A DNA stretch of 64,000 nt from an uncultured Mediterraneibacter sp. (GCF_934309415.1 NZ_CAKRDI010000002.1:62001-126000), one strand, 5' to 3'. Shown: positions 25,483 through 35,336, counted from the stretch's first letter. Numbers and translations are program-made. The notes: generated by a model not told the origin, from the sequence alone.

Positions 25483-25520
25483 AAAATCGTAAAGCAGACA
25501 TTGCATTCTACTTTACGATT
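25483..25520 (-). terminator. Terminator after the phosphopantetheinyl transferase gene
   Basis: AAATCGTAAAG and its complement CTTTACGATTT, with flanking A/T runs, between the transferase and MATE genes. Confidence 0.6.
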
Positions 25521-25614
25521 TATACTCATAAAATAATACTGTTTTCCTATTATAACGCATTTAAAATGGTTTTCAAGACAAAACTGAAATATATTTAAAA
25601 ATCTCTCACAGAGT

Positions 25615-25647
25615 GTTACTGTTCACAGCTAACCTGCAAACAGTAAC
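25615..25647. repeat. Family 1 short repeat (33 bp)
   Basis: GTTACTGTTCACAG, a loop, then CTGCAAACAGTAAC; it ends one base before the transferase stop codon. Confidence 0.75.
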
Positions 25648-25648
25648 C

Positions 25649-26371
25649 TTACAGATACCTGATCTTTATCAACTGTGTATCACATTTCTGTTCTACACAG
25701 ATTGCAATGATCCAGTCCCCTGCAATCCGGTACTGTTTGAATTGTAGACCCGGTTCTGTGCATTGCACTTCTGATAAGGAGACACATTCTGTTCTGACAG
25801 AATTGATTTTCTCCTGAACGGAACCTTCTTTTCTTAAATCCTCAAAAACCAGTACTGTTGTCTCATCCTTTTCTCTCTTCTCTGAAAAAGTGTTCCAGTC
25901 TTCAAATGTAAAAGAGAAGTCTGTCAGAGGCATGGACATTCCTGAACCGTTCTGTTTAATCCGACTCTCTTTCAAAGTCCACAGACGGTAAAAACTTTCT
26001 CTGTATTCTTCCTCATTCTCTTTTCGTGATTTCAGAAGTTCCTGTTCTGACGGTGTAAAAACCCGGCGGAAGATTTTTTCATTGACCTCATCCTTCTTCT
26101 CCGCATCCACACCAAGCTCTATATCAGCAAATGCACATACTGCCATTCCTTCACAATGACTGATGTTAAAATGAATCTCCGGATGTTCCCGCAGATATGT
26201 TTTTCCGTACTCGCCTTTTTCAATCTGATCAGGAAGCTGCTCTGCAGAAAAATCCAGTTGATACAGTTCTTTCAATCCATAAGATAAAAGTTCCAGTCCT
26301 TTCTGATGTTCCGTTCTGTACTTTTGCTTTACAGGTACCTGAGGAAGATCTGATAGATACACTGAGATCAT
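25649..26371 (-). CDS. 4'-phosphopantetheinyl transferase (Sfp type)
   Basis: Transfers the phosphopantetheine arm of CoA to carrier proteins. The 240-residue, Sfp/AcpT-like protein shows HFNISHCEGMAVCAFAD then LGVDAEK (Mg-binding Asp/Glu) and FYRLWTLKES. It overlaps the alcohol dehydrogenase gene by 4 bp (ATGA), so the two are translationally coupled. The window holds one clear carrier protein (39102-39329) in a Dlt-like operon, a possible target, although no polyketide or peptide synthetase is nearby. A house-keeping AcpS is expected elsewhere. Confidence 0.88.
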   Translation of the reverse strand: MISVYLSDLPQVPVKQKYRTEHQKGLELLSYGLKELYQLDFSAEQLPDQIEKGEYGKTYLREHPEIHFNISHCEGMAVCAFADIELGVDAEKKDEVNEKIFRRVFTPSEQELLKSRKENEEEYRESFYRLWTLKESRIKQNGSGMSMPLTDFSFTFEDWNTFSEKREKDETTVLVFEDLRKEGSVQEKINSVRTECVSLSEVQCTEPGLQFKQYRIAGDWIIAICVEQKCDTQLIKIRYL

Positions 26372-27876
26372 AATTCTTCCTCCTGCTTTTCCTTTTCCTG
26401 CGCTTCTGGCAGCTTTACTTCCTGATTCTTTTGTGCAACTTCATCTTCCCTTTCTCTCTGCAATTCATTCTGAAGCTGATTCTCTTTAACTTGTTCTTTT
26501 TCTAACTTCTCTATAATCTTCTCGTTCTCTTTCTGTTGTCTTTGTGAATCTTCACTACTCTTCCTTTGCTCTTCTCTTTTTGTAATTTCCGCTCCTTCTA
26601 TCATCGCCAGTACAAATTCTTTCATCTCACGTTTATCCCAAATTTCAGGAACCGGATACAACGGATTTGCTTCTTTCTGTGCCCATTTTACAATCTGGTC
26701 TACATCTTTTCTGCAGATCATGTCCGGATATTCCGGAATATCCAGGTTTCGTTTCAGCTCTTCCATCCAGTTCAGAAAAGCCTCGGCACGCACTTCTGCC
26801 GGGATCATTCCATCCGGTGAATCCACTTCGATTCCACAGATATCACACAGATTCGCCAGTTTATCCTGTGCCTTCTTTCCATAAGCTCTCATCACATGTG
26901 GAAGAAGGATTGACACTGCAAGTCCATGTGGTGTTCCATATAATCCGCTCAGTGTATGAGCAATTGCATGCACATATCCCACACCGCCTCTTGTAAACGC
27001 TCTTCCTGCATTGAATGCAGCTTCCTGCATATTGCTGCGCGCCTCAAGATTGCTTCCATCTTTATAGGCTGTATACAGGTTATCATGAATCAGGCGCACT
27101 GCTGTTCTGCACATCTTTCGTTCAAAATCTGTATTATATCTGTCATTGGTGTATGCTTCCACGGCATGGCACAGTGCATCCATCCCTGTCACCGCTGTTG
27201 CCTGTGCCGGAAGTCCCACTGTCAGTTCCGGATCCAGCACAACATAGCGCGGCATCAGATGCAGATCATTGATCGATGCTTTATGATGTGTCCTCTCTTC
27301 TGTTATAACCGCTGCAATGGTAGCTTCTGAACCACTTCCTGCTGTAGTCGGAACTGCAAAGATTACAGGAATTGGTCTTAACACACGGAACTGTCCCTGC
27401 AACTGCTTTACTGATTTTTTCTGTCGCGCGATTCTTGCACCGATTGCCTTTGCACAGTCCATCACTGAGCCTCCGCCAAATGCAATCATACAGTCACACT
27501 GTTCCTTCTTATAAAGTGTTGCTCCCTGCTCTACTTCCTGATCCGTAGGATTCTGAGATATATTGTCAAAGATAGCATACTGCAGTTTCTTTTCCTGCAT
27601 CACCTCAAGTAAGCTGTCCAGAAGTCCTCTGCTTCGGATTCTTGGTCCTGTCACAATAAGAACTTTCTTGAATTCTCTTCCTGTCACCGAATCCGGGAGC
27701 TTCCGGATTGCTTTAGGACCGCTGAGCACTTTGGGAGTTCTCCATGGAAGTAAATCCATCATAACAGCCGCTCCTGCCTGCCACGTTCTGCAGTATTTTT
27801 TCATCAGATCTGATCTGATCTCTAGATTAAATCCAGGCTTTTTTTGCATTTTTTTAACTATCTTGATTTTCTTCAT
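26368..27876 (-). CDS. Iron-containing alcohol dehydrogenase with charged coiled-coil tail
   Basis: Residues about 35-430 form a group III alcohol dehydrogenase (GGGSVMDCAKAIGAR, PTTAGSGSEATIAA, GMDALCHAVEAY, HAIAHTLSGLYGTPHG with metal-binding His). After this the protein runs on for about 70 residues rich in Lys, Glu and Gln, a predicted coiled coil ending KEKQEEEL, which normal family members lack. The start is uncertain: ATG at 27876 or 27882 or a TTG at 27897; 27876 has the best spacing to AGAGAG. Coupled to the phosphopantetheinyl transferase by a 4 bp overlap. Substrate unknown; the tail may mediate assembly. Confidence 0.82.
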   Translation of the reverse strand: MKKIKIVKKMQKKPGFNLEIRSDLMKKYCRTWQAGAAVMMDLLPWRTPKVLSGPKAIRKLPDSVTGREFKKVLIVTGPRIRSRGLLDSLLEVMQEKKLQYAIFDNISQNPTDQEVEQGATLYKKEQCDCMIAFGGGSVMDCAKAIGARIARQKKSVKQLQGQFRVLRPIPVIFAVPTTAGSGSEATIAAVITEERTHHKASINDLHLMPRYVVLDPELTVGLPAQATAVTGMDALCHAVEAYTNDRYNTDFERKMCRTAVRLIHDNLYTAYKDGSNLEARSNMQEAAFNAGRAFTRGGVGYVHAIAHTLSGLYGTPHGLAVSILLPHVMRAYGKKAQDKLANLCDICGIEVDSPDGMIPAEVRAEAFLNWMEELKRNLDIPEYPDMICRKDVDQIVKWAQKEANPLYPVPEIWDKREMKEFVLAMIEGAEITKREEQRKSSEDSQRQQKENEKIIEKLEKEQVKENQLQNELQREREDEVAQKNQEVKLPEAQEKEKQEEEL

Positions 27877-27904
27877 ACTCATCTCTCTTACTATCAAATT
27901 AATA

Positions 27905-27960
27905 CTTCCAACTAAAAAGCGTATCCCAAAACCATTCCTGCAATCTGTACGCCCTACTTT
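27905..27960. repeat. Family 2 MITE remnant
   Basis: AGCGTATCCCAAAACCATTC then CTGCAATCTGTACGCCCTAC resembles the first 50 bp of the element at 569-732. The other end is missing. Confidence 0.5.
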
Positions 27961-28079
27961 ACAATATATTTTAAAGATAAAGATTTTAATAAATACCTTT
28001 ATGTTACTGGCATTTTAGCGCACTTAAAGAATTAAAGCAATGCAAAAAAGCCTGAATGTACATTTTCTACCAAACGTAT

Positions 28080-28222
28080 GTTACTGTTCACAGCATAGCT
28101 GTAAACAGTAACGTATCTCGCCATTTAGAATCGCCTTTGGCGATGGGCGAGATACATTCAAAACAATACGTGCATCCTCCATGCCAATCAGCGGAGTGAT
28201 TGACATGGAAGTGAACTGTAAC
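28080..28222. repeat. Family 1 MITE-like element, full copy with 8 bp duplication
   Basis: A 143 bp element. It starts with the 33 bp palindrome (GTTACTGTTCACAG ... CTGTAAACAGTAAC), then a long hairpin (GTATCTCGCC ... GGCGAGATAC enclosing GCGATT-type arms), a GTGCATCCTCC block and a CCAATCA/TGATTGA stem, and ends GTGAACTGTAAC. Both ends are inverted repeats. It is flanked directly by AAACGTAT on each side (28072-28079 and 28223-28230), an 8 bp target duplication. A 76-residue frame inside it is an artefact. The rest of this 500 bp gap holds no gene. Confidence 0.88.
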
Positions 28223-28379
28223 AAACGTATAACAATTCAAAGAGAATCTATGAATCATTATGCATCTTACCCTTTTCAGCCATCTGTGATGACCGGTAAG
28301 ATACCGCTTATAGTACATTCAGGCTATTCTTTCATTTTTAAAAATACTACTTACAATGATCGGAAGATATGGTGTATTA

Positions 28380-29492
28380 TTATGATTCTTTTAATAATTC
28401 CACAACCATCTTCGCTGTCTTTTCCAGCCCATCTACGGTCGTATATTCCTGGCAGCTGTGCATCTGATACATTGCACTCGCAAGCACAAGGCCTTCGATT
28501 CCGTGCTCTGCAAAAATATTGTTATCGCTTCCTCCGAAAGTCGTTGTCAGCTCTACCGGGATGTTCAGTTTTTCACATGCCTGTCTGAACGCTTCTACAA
28601 CCGGACTGCTCTTGTCTGTTTCGTAAGCTTTAATATGAACCTTTTCTTCCCATTCTACTGTTGCTCCTGCCTCTTTGGCAGCCTCTTCCAGAATCTTCTT
28701 ATATTCTTCTGCCACGTGAAGTGCAGTCTCATGCTTCATACTGCGGATTTCGCCGCGCAGAACGCAGCGTTCCGGCACAATGTTGATTCCCGCTCCACCT
28801 TCAATCGTTCCTACATTTGCAGTTGTCACTTCATCAATATGTCCCTGCGGCATCTGACTGATGGCTTTCGCAGCAACTACGATCGCATGAATTCCTTTTT
28901 CCGGAGTCATTCCTGCATGTGCTGCCTTTCCATTTACAGTTGCTTTAAATGAAATCAGTGTCGGTGCTGCATATGCTGCCGTTCCGATTTCTCCGGTCAG
29001 ATCCAGCGCATATGCATATTTAGATTTCATCTTGCTGTAATCTACTTTCTTTGCTCCTTCGCAGTACAATTCTTCTCCTACTGTAAAAAGTAACTCAAAA
29101 CTCTTATGTGGGATCTGATTCTTTTTCAGATATGCAACTGCTTCCAGAACCGCTGCAACCGCTCCAAGATCATCTGCTCCAAGTACGGTTGTTCCATCAC
29201 TGGTAATTCTTCCATCCTCATGCAGAATGGCTTTCTTCCCTTTGGATGGCTCTACTGTATCCATATGTGTCCCCAGAAGGACCGGCTCTCCCGGAAGTTC
29301 TCCTTCCACATAGGCATAAAGATTTCCTGTATTCGATCCACACTCAATTCCTCCCTGGTCTTCTTCCAGATGAATTCCGAGTTCCGCAAAGCGTTTCTTC
29401 AGATATTGCGCCACTTCCCGCTCTCCATATGATGGACTGTCTATGCTGACCAGCTCTTTAAATGTCTGGATTAATTTATCTTTCATTTCCAT
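28380..29492 (-). CDS. M20-family metallopeptidase (peptidase T-like)
   Basis: A 370-residue cytoplasmic zinc peptidase of the M20 family. Visible motifs: GTHMDTV (metal His and catalytic Asp), GADDLGAV (bridging Asp), FTVGEE (catalytic Glu and metal Glu), a dimerisation domain with GKAAHAGMTPEKG, and FGGSDNNIFAEHG. Such proteins trim tri- or dipeptides. The start may be ATG 29486 instead of 29492, as AAGGAA is better spaced to the second ATG. Single gene between two family 1 repeats. Confidence 0.87.
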   Translation of the reverse strand: MEMKDKLIQTFKELVSIDSPSYGEREVAQYLKKRFAELGIHLEEDQGGIECGSNTGNLYAYVEGELPGEPVLLGTHMDTVEPSKGKKAILHEDGRITSDGTTVLGADDLGAVAAVLEAVAYLKKNQIPHKSFELLFTVGEELYCEGAKKVDYSKMKSKYAYALDLTGEIGTAAYAAPTLISFKATVNGKAAHAGMTPEKGIHAIVVAAKAISQMPQGHIDEVTTANVGTIEGGAGINIVPERCVLRGEIRSMKHETALHVAEEYKKILEEAAKEAGATVEWEEKVHIKAYETDKSSPVVEAFRQACEKLNIPVELTTTFGGSDNNIFAEHGIEGLVLASAMYQMHSCQEYTTVDGLEKTAKMVVELLKES

Positions 29493-29595
29493 TTCCTTAT
29501 TTTCCTATCAGCTAAGTATGTTTTTACCATCTTATGATATTTTCCCATAATTGTCAAGTAATGATAAACGCTGCATAGCATCCAACAAGTGACTG

Positions 29596-29681
29596 GTTTA
29601 CTGTTCGCAGGTAACCTGCAAACAGTAACGTATCTCGCCATTTAAAACCGCCTACGGCGATGGGCGAAACACATCCAAAAC
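29596..29681. repeat. Family 1 element, truncated
   Basis: Carries the palindromic left module and the long hairpin (GTATCTCGCCATTTAAAACC, GGCGATGGGCGA) but lacks the right module and end. Confidence 0.75.
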
Positions 29682-29920
29682 ATTACTAATATCTTACCAG
29701 TATTTTACATTCTTGATTTATTTTATTTATATTTATTGATTTATTTTAATCTTATCATTTAAAACTCCCTCTTTTTTCCTCTTTGGTGAGGTTTTCCCTG
29801 TGACATGTAAAATCTCTTAATAAAATTCCTCAATTTTGTGGATTTTCTAGCCAAAAATATAGCAAAATAGCACAAAAAGTAGTATACTAAAAGGGAAGTA
29901 TATGAAAGAGAGGGCTTATT

Positions 29921-31063
29921 ATGAAGCAAAATAACATGTTGGCTATGATTTTGGCCGGTGGTCGCGGAACTAGACTCCATGATTTGACAAAAAAAGTGGC
30001 AAAACCAGCTGTATCATACGGCGGAAAATACCGCATCATCGACTTTCCGCTCAGCAACTGTGCAAATAGTGGTATTGATGTGGTTGGTGTTCTTACACAG
30101 TATGAATCAGTTCTCCTGAACAGCTATGCTGCTGCAGGAAGAAGATGGGGGCTTGATGCTAAAGACAGTGGTGTTTACATACTTCCACCACGTGAGAAAG
30201 CAGATACAGGACTTGATGTGTACAGAGGAACAGCAGACGCTATTTCACAGAATATTGACTTTATTGATTCCTATTCACCGGAATATCTTCTGATTCTTTC
30301 CGGAGACCACATCTATAAGATGAATTATGACAAAATGCTGGAATATCATAAAACGAACAACGCTGATGCTACAATCGCTGTTATCGAAGTTCCAATGAAA
30401 GAAGCAAGCCGTTTCGGTATCATGAATACAGATACTGAGACAGGACGAATCGTTGAATTTGAAGAGAAACCTGCTCAGCCAAAGAGCAACCTTGCATCTA
30501 TGGGTATCTATATCTTCAACTGGAAGCTGCTTCGTAAGATGCTTCTTGCAGATATGAAGAATGCAGATTCCAGTCATGACTTTGGTAAGGACATTATCCC
30601 TACAATGCTCAATGACGGAAAGAGTCTCTTCGCTTACAAGTTCAAAGGTTACTGGAAAGATGTTGGTACAATTGACTCTCTCTGGGAGGCAAATATGGAC
30701 CTTCTAAATAAAAATAATGCTCTGGATCTGAATGATTCTTCCTGGAAGATCTATACAGAAGATGTGACAGCACTTCCGCAGTACATCGGAGCTGAAGCTA
30801 AGATTGACAGCGCATTTATTACACAGGGTTGTGTCGTAGATGGAGAAGTAAAACATTCTGTTCTTTTCACAGACGCAAAAGTAGCTGCAGACGCAAAAGT
30901 TATTGACAGTGTCCTGATGCCAGGTGCTGAAGTTGGAGAAGGTGCAGTTGTAACACGTGCTCTTGTAGCCGACGGAATTAAGATTGGCAAGAATGCTGTA
31001 GTCGGCAGCGCAGACAGCGAGACCATCGAACTCGTTGCAAAACGTGTAAAGGGGGAAGAATAA
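29921..31063 (+). CDS. glgC: Glucose-1-phosphate adenylyltransferase
   Basis: Makes ADP-glucose, the glycogen donor. The 380-residue protein has the nucleotidyl transferase start [22 protein letters not shown], the G1P-binding [20 protein letters not shown] with the catalytic Asp, and a C-terminal left-handed beta helix. An AGAGGG site precedes the ATG, and TATACT at 29883-29888 is a likely -10 box. It is followed after 1 bp by glgD, the usual pairing in Bacillota where GlgD raises GlgC activity. Confidence 0.96.
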   Translation: MKQNNMLAMILAGGRGTRLHDLTKKVAKPAVSYGGKYRIIDFPLSNCANSGIDVVGVLTQYESVLLNSYAAAGRRWGLDAKDSGVYILPPREKADTGLDVYRGTADAISQNIDFIDSYSPEYLLILSGDHIYKMNYDKMLEYHKTNNADATIAVIEVPMKEASRFGIMNTDTETGRIVEFEEKPAQPKSNLASMGIYIFNWKLLRKMLLADMKNADSSHDFGKDIIPTMLNDGKSLFAYKFKGYWKDVGTIDSLWEANMDLLNKNNALDLNDSSWKIYTEDVTALPQYIGAEAKIDSAFITQGCVVDGEVKHSVLFTDAKVAADAKVIDSVLMPGAEVGEGAVVTRALVADGIKIGKNAVVGSADSETIELVAKRVKGEE

Positions 31064-31064
31064 G

Positions 31065-32180
31065 ATGAGTAAAGCATTTGGAATTATAAACTTCGCAGGA
31101 AATCACATACAGGTAAACTCCATGCAGGCTTATCGTCCGATCGGAGCTTTCTCTTTCCTTGGAAGATACCGTGTAATCGACTTTCCTATTTCTAATATGA
31201 GCAACAGTGGAATTGATGTAATGCAGGTTTATGTCCGCAGAAAACCTCGTTCTCTTGTAGAACACCTTGGAACAGGACGCCATTACAACATCAACTCCAA
31301 ACGTGGGAAACTGAACGTTCTCTTCTCTGACAATAATAATGAGAATAACGTTTATGATACAGACATCGCAGCATACATGGAAAACCTTGACTGCTTCGAT
31401 GAGATTGATTCTGAATATGTTGTAATCGTACCAAGTTACATGGTATATACATCCAATTACAATACATTCCTTCAGGCTCACATTGAGTCCGGAGCTGACA
31501 TTACTTTAATGTATCACTCTGTAGACAATGCAAAGGATCATTTCCTGAACTGCCAGACTCTTGATATCAACAAACAGAAAGGTGTTCTTTCTATTGAGCC
31601 TAATCATGGAAATACAAAGAACAGAAATATCTTCATGGATACTTATGTAATGAAGAAAGATCTGTTCCTTGAGCTTGTTCAGAAAGCACACAAGCTTTCT
31701 TCCATGTACACACTGGCAGATATCGTAAATGAGATGTGCGGAGAAATGGATGTCCGTGCAATTCCTCATCGTGGATATTTTGCAACAATTACTGATTTCA
31801 ACAGTTATTTTGAAGCAAACCTTGACCTTCTTAACCTTAAGAAAGCAACAGATCTGTTCCATGATAACTGGCCGATCTATACACGTACAAATGATTCCTG
31901 CCCGACGCATTACTTCAGCGGAAGCAATGTTACTTCTTCTGTTATCTCTAATGGATGTCAGATCGAAGGAACTGTTGAAAATTCCGTTATCGGACGTGGT
32001 TGCGTAATCAAAGAAGGTGCTGTTGTTAAGAACTGTGTTGTGAATGCAGATGTTGTGATCGGTAAGGGTGTTCATGCTGAAAACCTTGTAATCGATAAAC
32101 ACGCAAGACTGATCCGTGGTAAGAGAGTCATCGCAGCTCCTGAGAAACCAGGATATATCAAGAGAGGCGATCGTTTATAA
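31065..32180 (+). CDS. glgD: Glucose-1-phosphate adenylyltransferase regulatory subunit
   Basis: A 371-residue GlgC paralogue that begins MSKAFGIINFAGNHIQVNSM. It lacks the GGRGTRL pyrophosphorylase loop, so it should be catalytically weak or inactive and act as the non-catalytic partner. The C-terminal beta-helix repeats are intact (VIGRGCVIKEGAVVKNCVVN). Cotranscribed with glgC; the intergenic gap is one base. A terminator hairpin lies at 32296. Confidence 0.93.
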   Translation: MSKAFGIINFAGNHIQVNSMQAYRPIGAFSFLGRYRVIDFPISNMSNSGIDVMQVYVRRKPRSLVEHLGTGRHYNINSKRGKLNVLFSDNNNENNVYDTDIAAYMENLDCFDEIDSEYVVIVPSYMVYTSNYNTFLQAHIESGADITLMYHSVDNAKDHFLNCQTLDINKQKGVLSIEPNHGNTKNRNIFMDTYVMKKDLFLELVQKAHKLSSMYTLADIVNEMCGEMDVRAIPHRGYFATITDFNSYFEANLDLLNLKKATDLFHDNWPIYTRTNDSCPTHYFSGSNVTSSVISNGCQIEGTVENSVIGRGCVIKEGAVVKNCVVNADVVIGKGVHAENLVIDKHARLIRGKRVIAAPEKPGYIKRGDRL

Positions 32181-32295
32181 GCTTCTGCTGTCAGAATGAT
32201 TTATGAAATCATCTCACTCAGAGCCGACGATATCAGGGGTTTAATGTCTGACTTCAAGTCGTATTTAAATTGAATTTGTTTTATACATATTCGTT

Positions 32296-32338
32296 AAAAG
32301 CCGGAGTTCCTGTTAGTGTTTCAGAAACTCTGGCTTTT
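32296..32338 (+). terminator. Terminator after glgCD
   Basis: AAAAGCCGGAGTTCCTG and CAGAAACTCTGGCTTTT form the stem, followed by T-rich sequence. Confidence 0.75.
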
Positions 32339-32369
32339 TGTAATTCGGCAAATCCTTATACTATTAATA

Positions 32370-32416
32370 AAAATCCCATAGCCCCTGTAATAATATTACA
32401 GAATTCCATGGGATTT
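32370..32416 (-). terminator. Terminator region after coaBC-coaX
   Basis: AAATCCCATAG/CCATGGGATTT outer stem with an inner CTGTAATAATATTACAG stem. Confidence 0.6.
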
Positions 32417-32432
32417 CTCACATCTCAAACTG

Positions 32433-32457
32433 GTTACAATATGCTGTAAACAGTAAC
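32433..32457. repeat. Shortened family 1 repeat
   Basis: GTTAC, a short interior, then CTGTAAACAGTAAC: a 33 bp repeat that has lost part of its left arm. Just after coaX. Confidence 0.5.
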
Positions 32458-32474
32458 CTTATTTTTACTCCATC

Positions 32475-33245
32475 TTATTTCTTACGATTCTTCCGGTAAA
32501 TCACAGCAAGTCCTTTTAACAGAAGATCATCATCTATAATGATCTCTCTCCTACAATGTGGCACAATCTTCTTTGCAAGACCTCCTGTAGCCACTACGGT
32601 TGCTCTGCCTCCCAGTTCTTCCTGCATACGGTCAATAATTCCATCAATCGCTGCAGCACTGCTGTAAATGATACCGCTCTTCATACATTCTACGGTATTT
32701 TTCCCGATGATATGCTCCGGAGCTTCAATGCTGATACCGCTAAGCTGGGAAGCATTTGCTGTCAGAGAATCCAGTGATACTCCGATTCCCGGATAAATCA
32801 TTCCACCAATGTAATTGCGGTTCTTGTCAATCACGCTGACTGTATTGGCTGTTCCCAGATCCAGAATCACCAGCGGAACCGAATATTCCGAGATTCCTGC
32901 CACAGCATCTACTACCAGATCGCTTCCAAGAGAAGCAGGGTTATCCATACGGATATTTAGACCCGTTTTAATTCCCGCTCCTACAACCAGTACTTCTTTT
33001 TTCAGAATCTTCTCAGCCGCAAGTTTTACAATATTCGTAATCTGAGGTACTACTGAGGAAATGATTCCACCCTCAAGATCACTGCGGTGAATATGATAAA
33101 TATCAAGTACATTCTTAATATCTATTGCATATTCCAGCTCTGTTTTTGTTCTCACTGTAGAAAGGCGCTCCACAAAAAGACATTTATCCCTGTCTATACA
33201 TCCAATTACAATATTGGTGTTTCCCATATCAATTGCTAAAATCAT
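32475..33245 (-). CDS. coaX: Type III pantothenate kinase
   Basis: Phosphorylates pantothenate, the first step to CoA. A 256-residue ASKHA-fold kinase with the N-terminal phosphate loop MGNTNIVIG (near residue 7) and the central LDLGTANTVSVID and GGMIYPGIGVSLDSL. Type III enzymes are not inhibited by CoA. The gene overlaps coaBC by 4 bp, so CoA-pathway genes are coupled. The 33 bp repeat follows the stop. Confidence 0.94.
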   Translation of the reverse strand: MILAIDMGNTNIVIGCIDRDKCLFVERLSTVRTKTELEYAIDIKNVLDIYHIHRSDLEGGIISSVVPQITNIVKLAAEKILKKEVLVVGAGIKTGLNIRMDNPASLGSDLVVDAVAGISEYSVPLVILDLGTANTVSVIDKNRNYIGGMIYPGIGVSLDSLTANASQLSGISIEAPEHIIGKNTVECMKSGIIYSSAAAIDGIIDRMQEELGGRATVVATGGLAKKIVPHCRREIIIDDDLLLKGLAVIYRKNRKK

Positions 33246-34435
33246 TTTCTAACCTCCAGAATATGGTCAAGAATCTTCGCTGCCGTATCCTCTTTGGACA
33301 TCTTGCCCAACTCTTCTTCTTTCTCTTCCGTAATAATCGTTACTACATTTGTATCGCCGCCAAAACCGGCTCCTTCTACTTTCAGGCTGTTTGCCACGAT
33401 CATATCCAGATTCTTCTTTTTCAGCTTTTTACGGGAGTTCTCCAGCATATGTTCTGTCTCCATGGAGAATCCACACAGAAACTGTTTCTCTGGCTTGTGT
33501 GCGCCCAGATAAGCGATGATATCATCTGTTCTCTCCATCTCCAGTGCCATATCATCCTCTTTCTTTTTCATCTTCTGATCGCTGACATGCTTCGGGCGAT
33601 AATCTGCAACTGCTGCCGCTTTGATGATAATATCCTGCTCCGGTGCTCTGGAAGTTACTTCGTCAAACATTTCCTTTGCAGAAGTAATCGCAACCGTCTG
33701 AACAAATTCCGGCTTCTTCAACGCAGATGGACCTGTTACAAGTGTTACTTCCGCGCCGCGCTGCATACACACTTTGGCAATTGCATAGCCCATTCTTCCG
33801 GTTGAATGGTTCGTGATGTATCTCACAGGATCTACTGCTTCCTGAGTCGGTCCTGCAGTCACCAGAACTTTCAATCCTTTCATATCCTTTTCACGGGCGA
33901 TTTCTTTTAAAATGTATTCTGCCAGCACTTCCGGCTCCGGCATCTTTCCTGCTCCTGTATCTCCACATGCAAGATATCCGACCGCCGGGTTGATCACCTC
34001 ATATCCATAATGTTCAAGGGTTTTCAGATTATCCTGAACGATCGGATTCTCAAACATATTCGTGTTCATTGCCGGTGAGATGATCTTTTTACATTTACAT
34101 GCCATAACTGTTGTGGTAAGCATGTCATCTGCAATTCCATGCGCCAGTTTCCCGATCACGTTCGCACTTGCCGGCGCGATCAAAGCTACATCTGCTTTTT
34201 TTGCCAGTGATACATGTTCAACACTGAACTCAAAATTCCGGTCAAATGTATCTACAAGACACTTATTCCCCGTCAATGTCTCAAAAGTGATCGGATTAAT
34301 AAAGTTAGTTGCATTCTGTGTCATCAGAACATGTACATCTGCATTCAGTTTTTTCAATGCACTGGCAAGATATGCAATCTTATATGCAGCAATACTTCCT
34401 GATATACCCAACAGAACAGTTTTTCCCTTCAACAT
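33242..34435 (-). CDS. coaBC: Bifunctional phosphopantothenoylcysteine decarboxylase / phosphopantothenate-cysteine ligase
   Basis: Makes 4'-phosphopantetheine in two steps. The 397-residue protein has an N-terminal flavoprotein (CoaC) domain: GISGSIAAYKIAYLAS, the active-site His in FSVEHVSLAKKADV, the PAMNTNM motif, and Cys in YLACGDTGAGKMPEP. The C-terminal CoaB domain (from about 185) has VTAGPTQEAVDPVRYITNHSTGRMG and KKK...MIVAN. The start at 34435 has GGGAGGT seven bases upstream; the frame extension to 34474 is discarded. Confidence 0.95.
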   Translation of the reverse strand: MLKGKTVLLGISGSIAAYKIAYLASALKKLNADVHVLMTQNATNFINPITFETLTGNKCLVDTFDRNFEFSVEHVSLAKKADVALIAPASANVIGKLAHGIADDMLTTTVMACKCKKIISPAMNTNMFENPIVQDNLKTLEHYGYEVINPAVGYLACGDTGAGKMPEPEVLAEYILKEIAREKDMKGLKVLVTAGPTQEAVDPVRYITNHSTGRMGYAIAKVCMQRGAEVTLVTGPSALKKPEFVQTVAITSAKEMFDEVTSRAPEQDIIIKAAAVADYRPKHVSDQKMKKKEDDMALEMERTDDIIAYLGAHKPEKQFLCGFSMETEHMLENSRKKLKKKNLDMIVANSLKVEGAGFGGDTNVVTIITEEKEEELGKMSKEDTAAKILDHILEVRK

Positions 34436-34481
34436 TTCAGAAACCTCCCATTTTTGCACTCTTCGTTTCTTCACTTTATTT

Positions 34482-34511
34482 TAACTGTTCGCAAGCATCT
34501 GTAAACAGTTA
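34482..34511. repeat. Diverged family 1 short repeat
   Basis: AACTGTTCGCA and TGTAAACAGTT arms around AGCATC; the outer GTTAC ends are altered. It lies in the coaBC upstream region. Confidence 0.5.
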
Positions 34512-34718
34512 CACTTATTGCCTTATTATATTGCATAAAAATTGAAAAATCAACGATTCTGCCTGTGTAGGAGGATGCTTTTCCTCATGTATGTCAAAAA
34601 ATACAGGCTTCTGATTCTGTTGAAACATGATGAATTACTTATCACTAACGTATCTTTCTCATACGGTATGTATAGTTTTAAAGATTTGGGAAATTCTATC
34701 TTTGTAAAGATTTCATTC

Positions 34719-34813
34719 TAGAGTGTGTCTGAAAACGCTTTCTACCAAGTCTCCATAAACTATAACGTACAGATTACTGAAATAGTTTTTTAATCAGACG
34801 ATGACAGACTCTA
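34719..34813. repeat. Family 2 MITE-like element, about 91 bp
   Basis: Starts TA-GAGTGTGTCTGAAAACGC and ends GACAGACTC-TA. Same ends and TA borders as the element at 569-732, but a shorter, diverged interior. Confidence 0.65.
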
Positions 34814-34841
34814 GAATCAAAAATTAAAGGAGTATTTTATC

Positions 34842-35273
34842 ATGGATGAACAGACCCGCAAACTTCTTGAAGAATGTACCAGTGGCTGCCAGATGGCCAT
34901 CGACAGCATGCAACAGATCAAATCTTATGTCAAAGATAAAGATCTTCATCAGTTAATTGAACATTATATTAATCAGCATTCCCGCCTGAACGGACTTGCC
35001 AAAGACCGTCTGATTGATGCAGGATGTGAGATAAAGGAACCCGGACTTATGGCTTCTGCCTTCTCTTGGTTCAGCACAGAAGTAAAACTGACTGTAAATG
35101 ATGACAACTCACAGATCGCAAAACTTCTGATTGATGGATGCAGCATGGGAATCAAGACATTAGGAGAGCGCACCAATACACTTTGTCAGGCAGACCGGCA
35201 GGCTGATTCTGTAGCACGCAAGATCATCAAACTGGAAGAACAGATGATCCGGGAACTGGAAGCCTATTTATAG
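34842..35273 (+). CDS. Small helical protein of unknown function
   Basis: Not recognised with confidence. A 143-residue, soluble, all-helical protein without signal peptide or membrane segment, preceded by AAAGGAGTATTTTATC. The pattern (MAIDSMQQIKSYVKDKDLHQLIEHY ... GSMGIKTLGERTNTL-like) suggests a four-helix bundle related to the ferritin-like DUF2383-type proteins, but a full set of metal ligands is not evident. Stand-alone gene between a family 2 element and a family 1 element. Confidence 0.75.
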   Translation: MDEQTRKLLEECTSGCQMAIDSMQQIKSYVKDKDLHQLIEHYINQHSRLNGLAKDRLIDAGCEIKEPGLMASAFSWFSTEVKLTVNDDNSQIAKLLIDGCSMGIKTLGERTNTLCQADRQADSVARKIIKLEEQMIRELEAYL

Positions 35274-35336
35274 TTATATATGGCTTAAGTATGTTTTCTA
35301 TAATCTGTATCACGCACCATCCTGCGGTGTATCTTA

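Noticed and set aside
28088..28318. 76-residue reading frame on the minus strand
   Set aside because: It lies almost entirely inside the family 1 repeat, whose copies elsewhere have no conserved frame.
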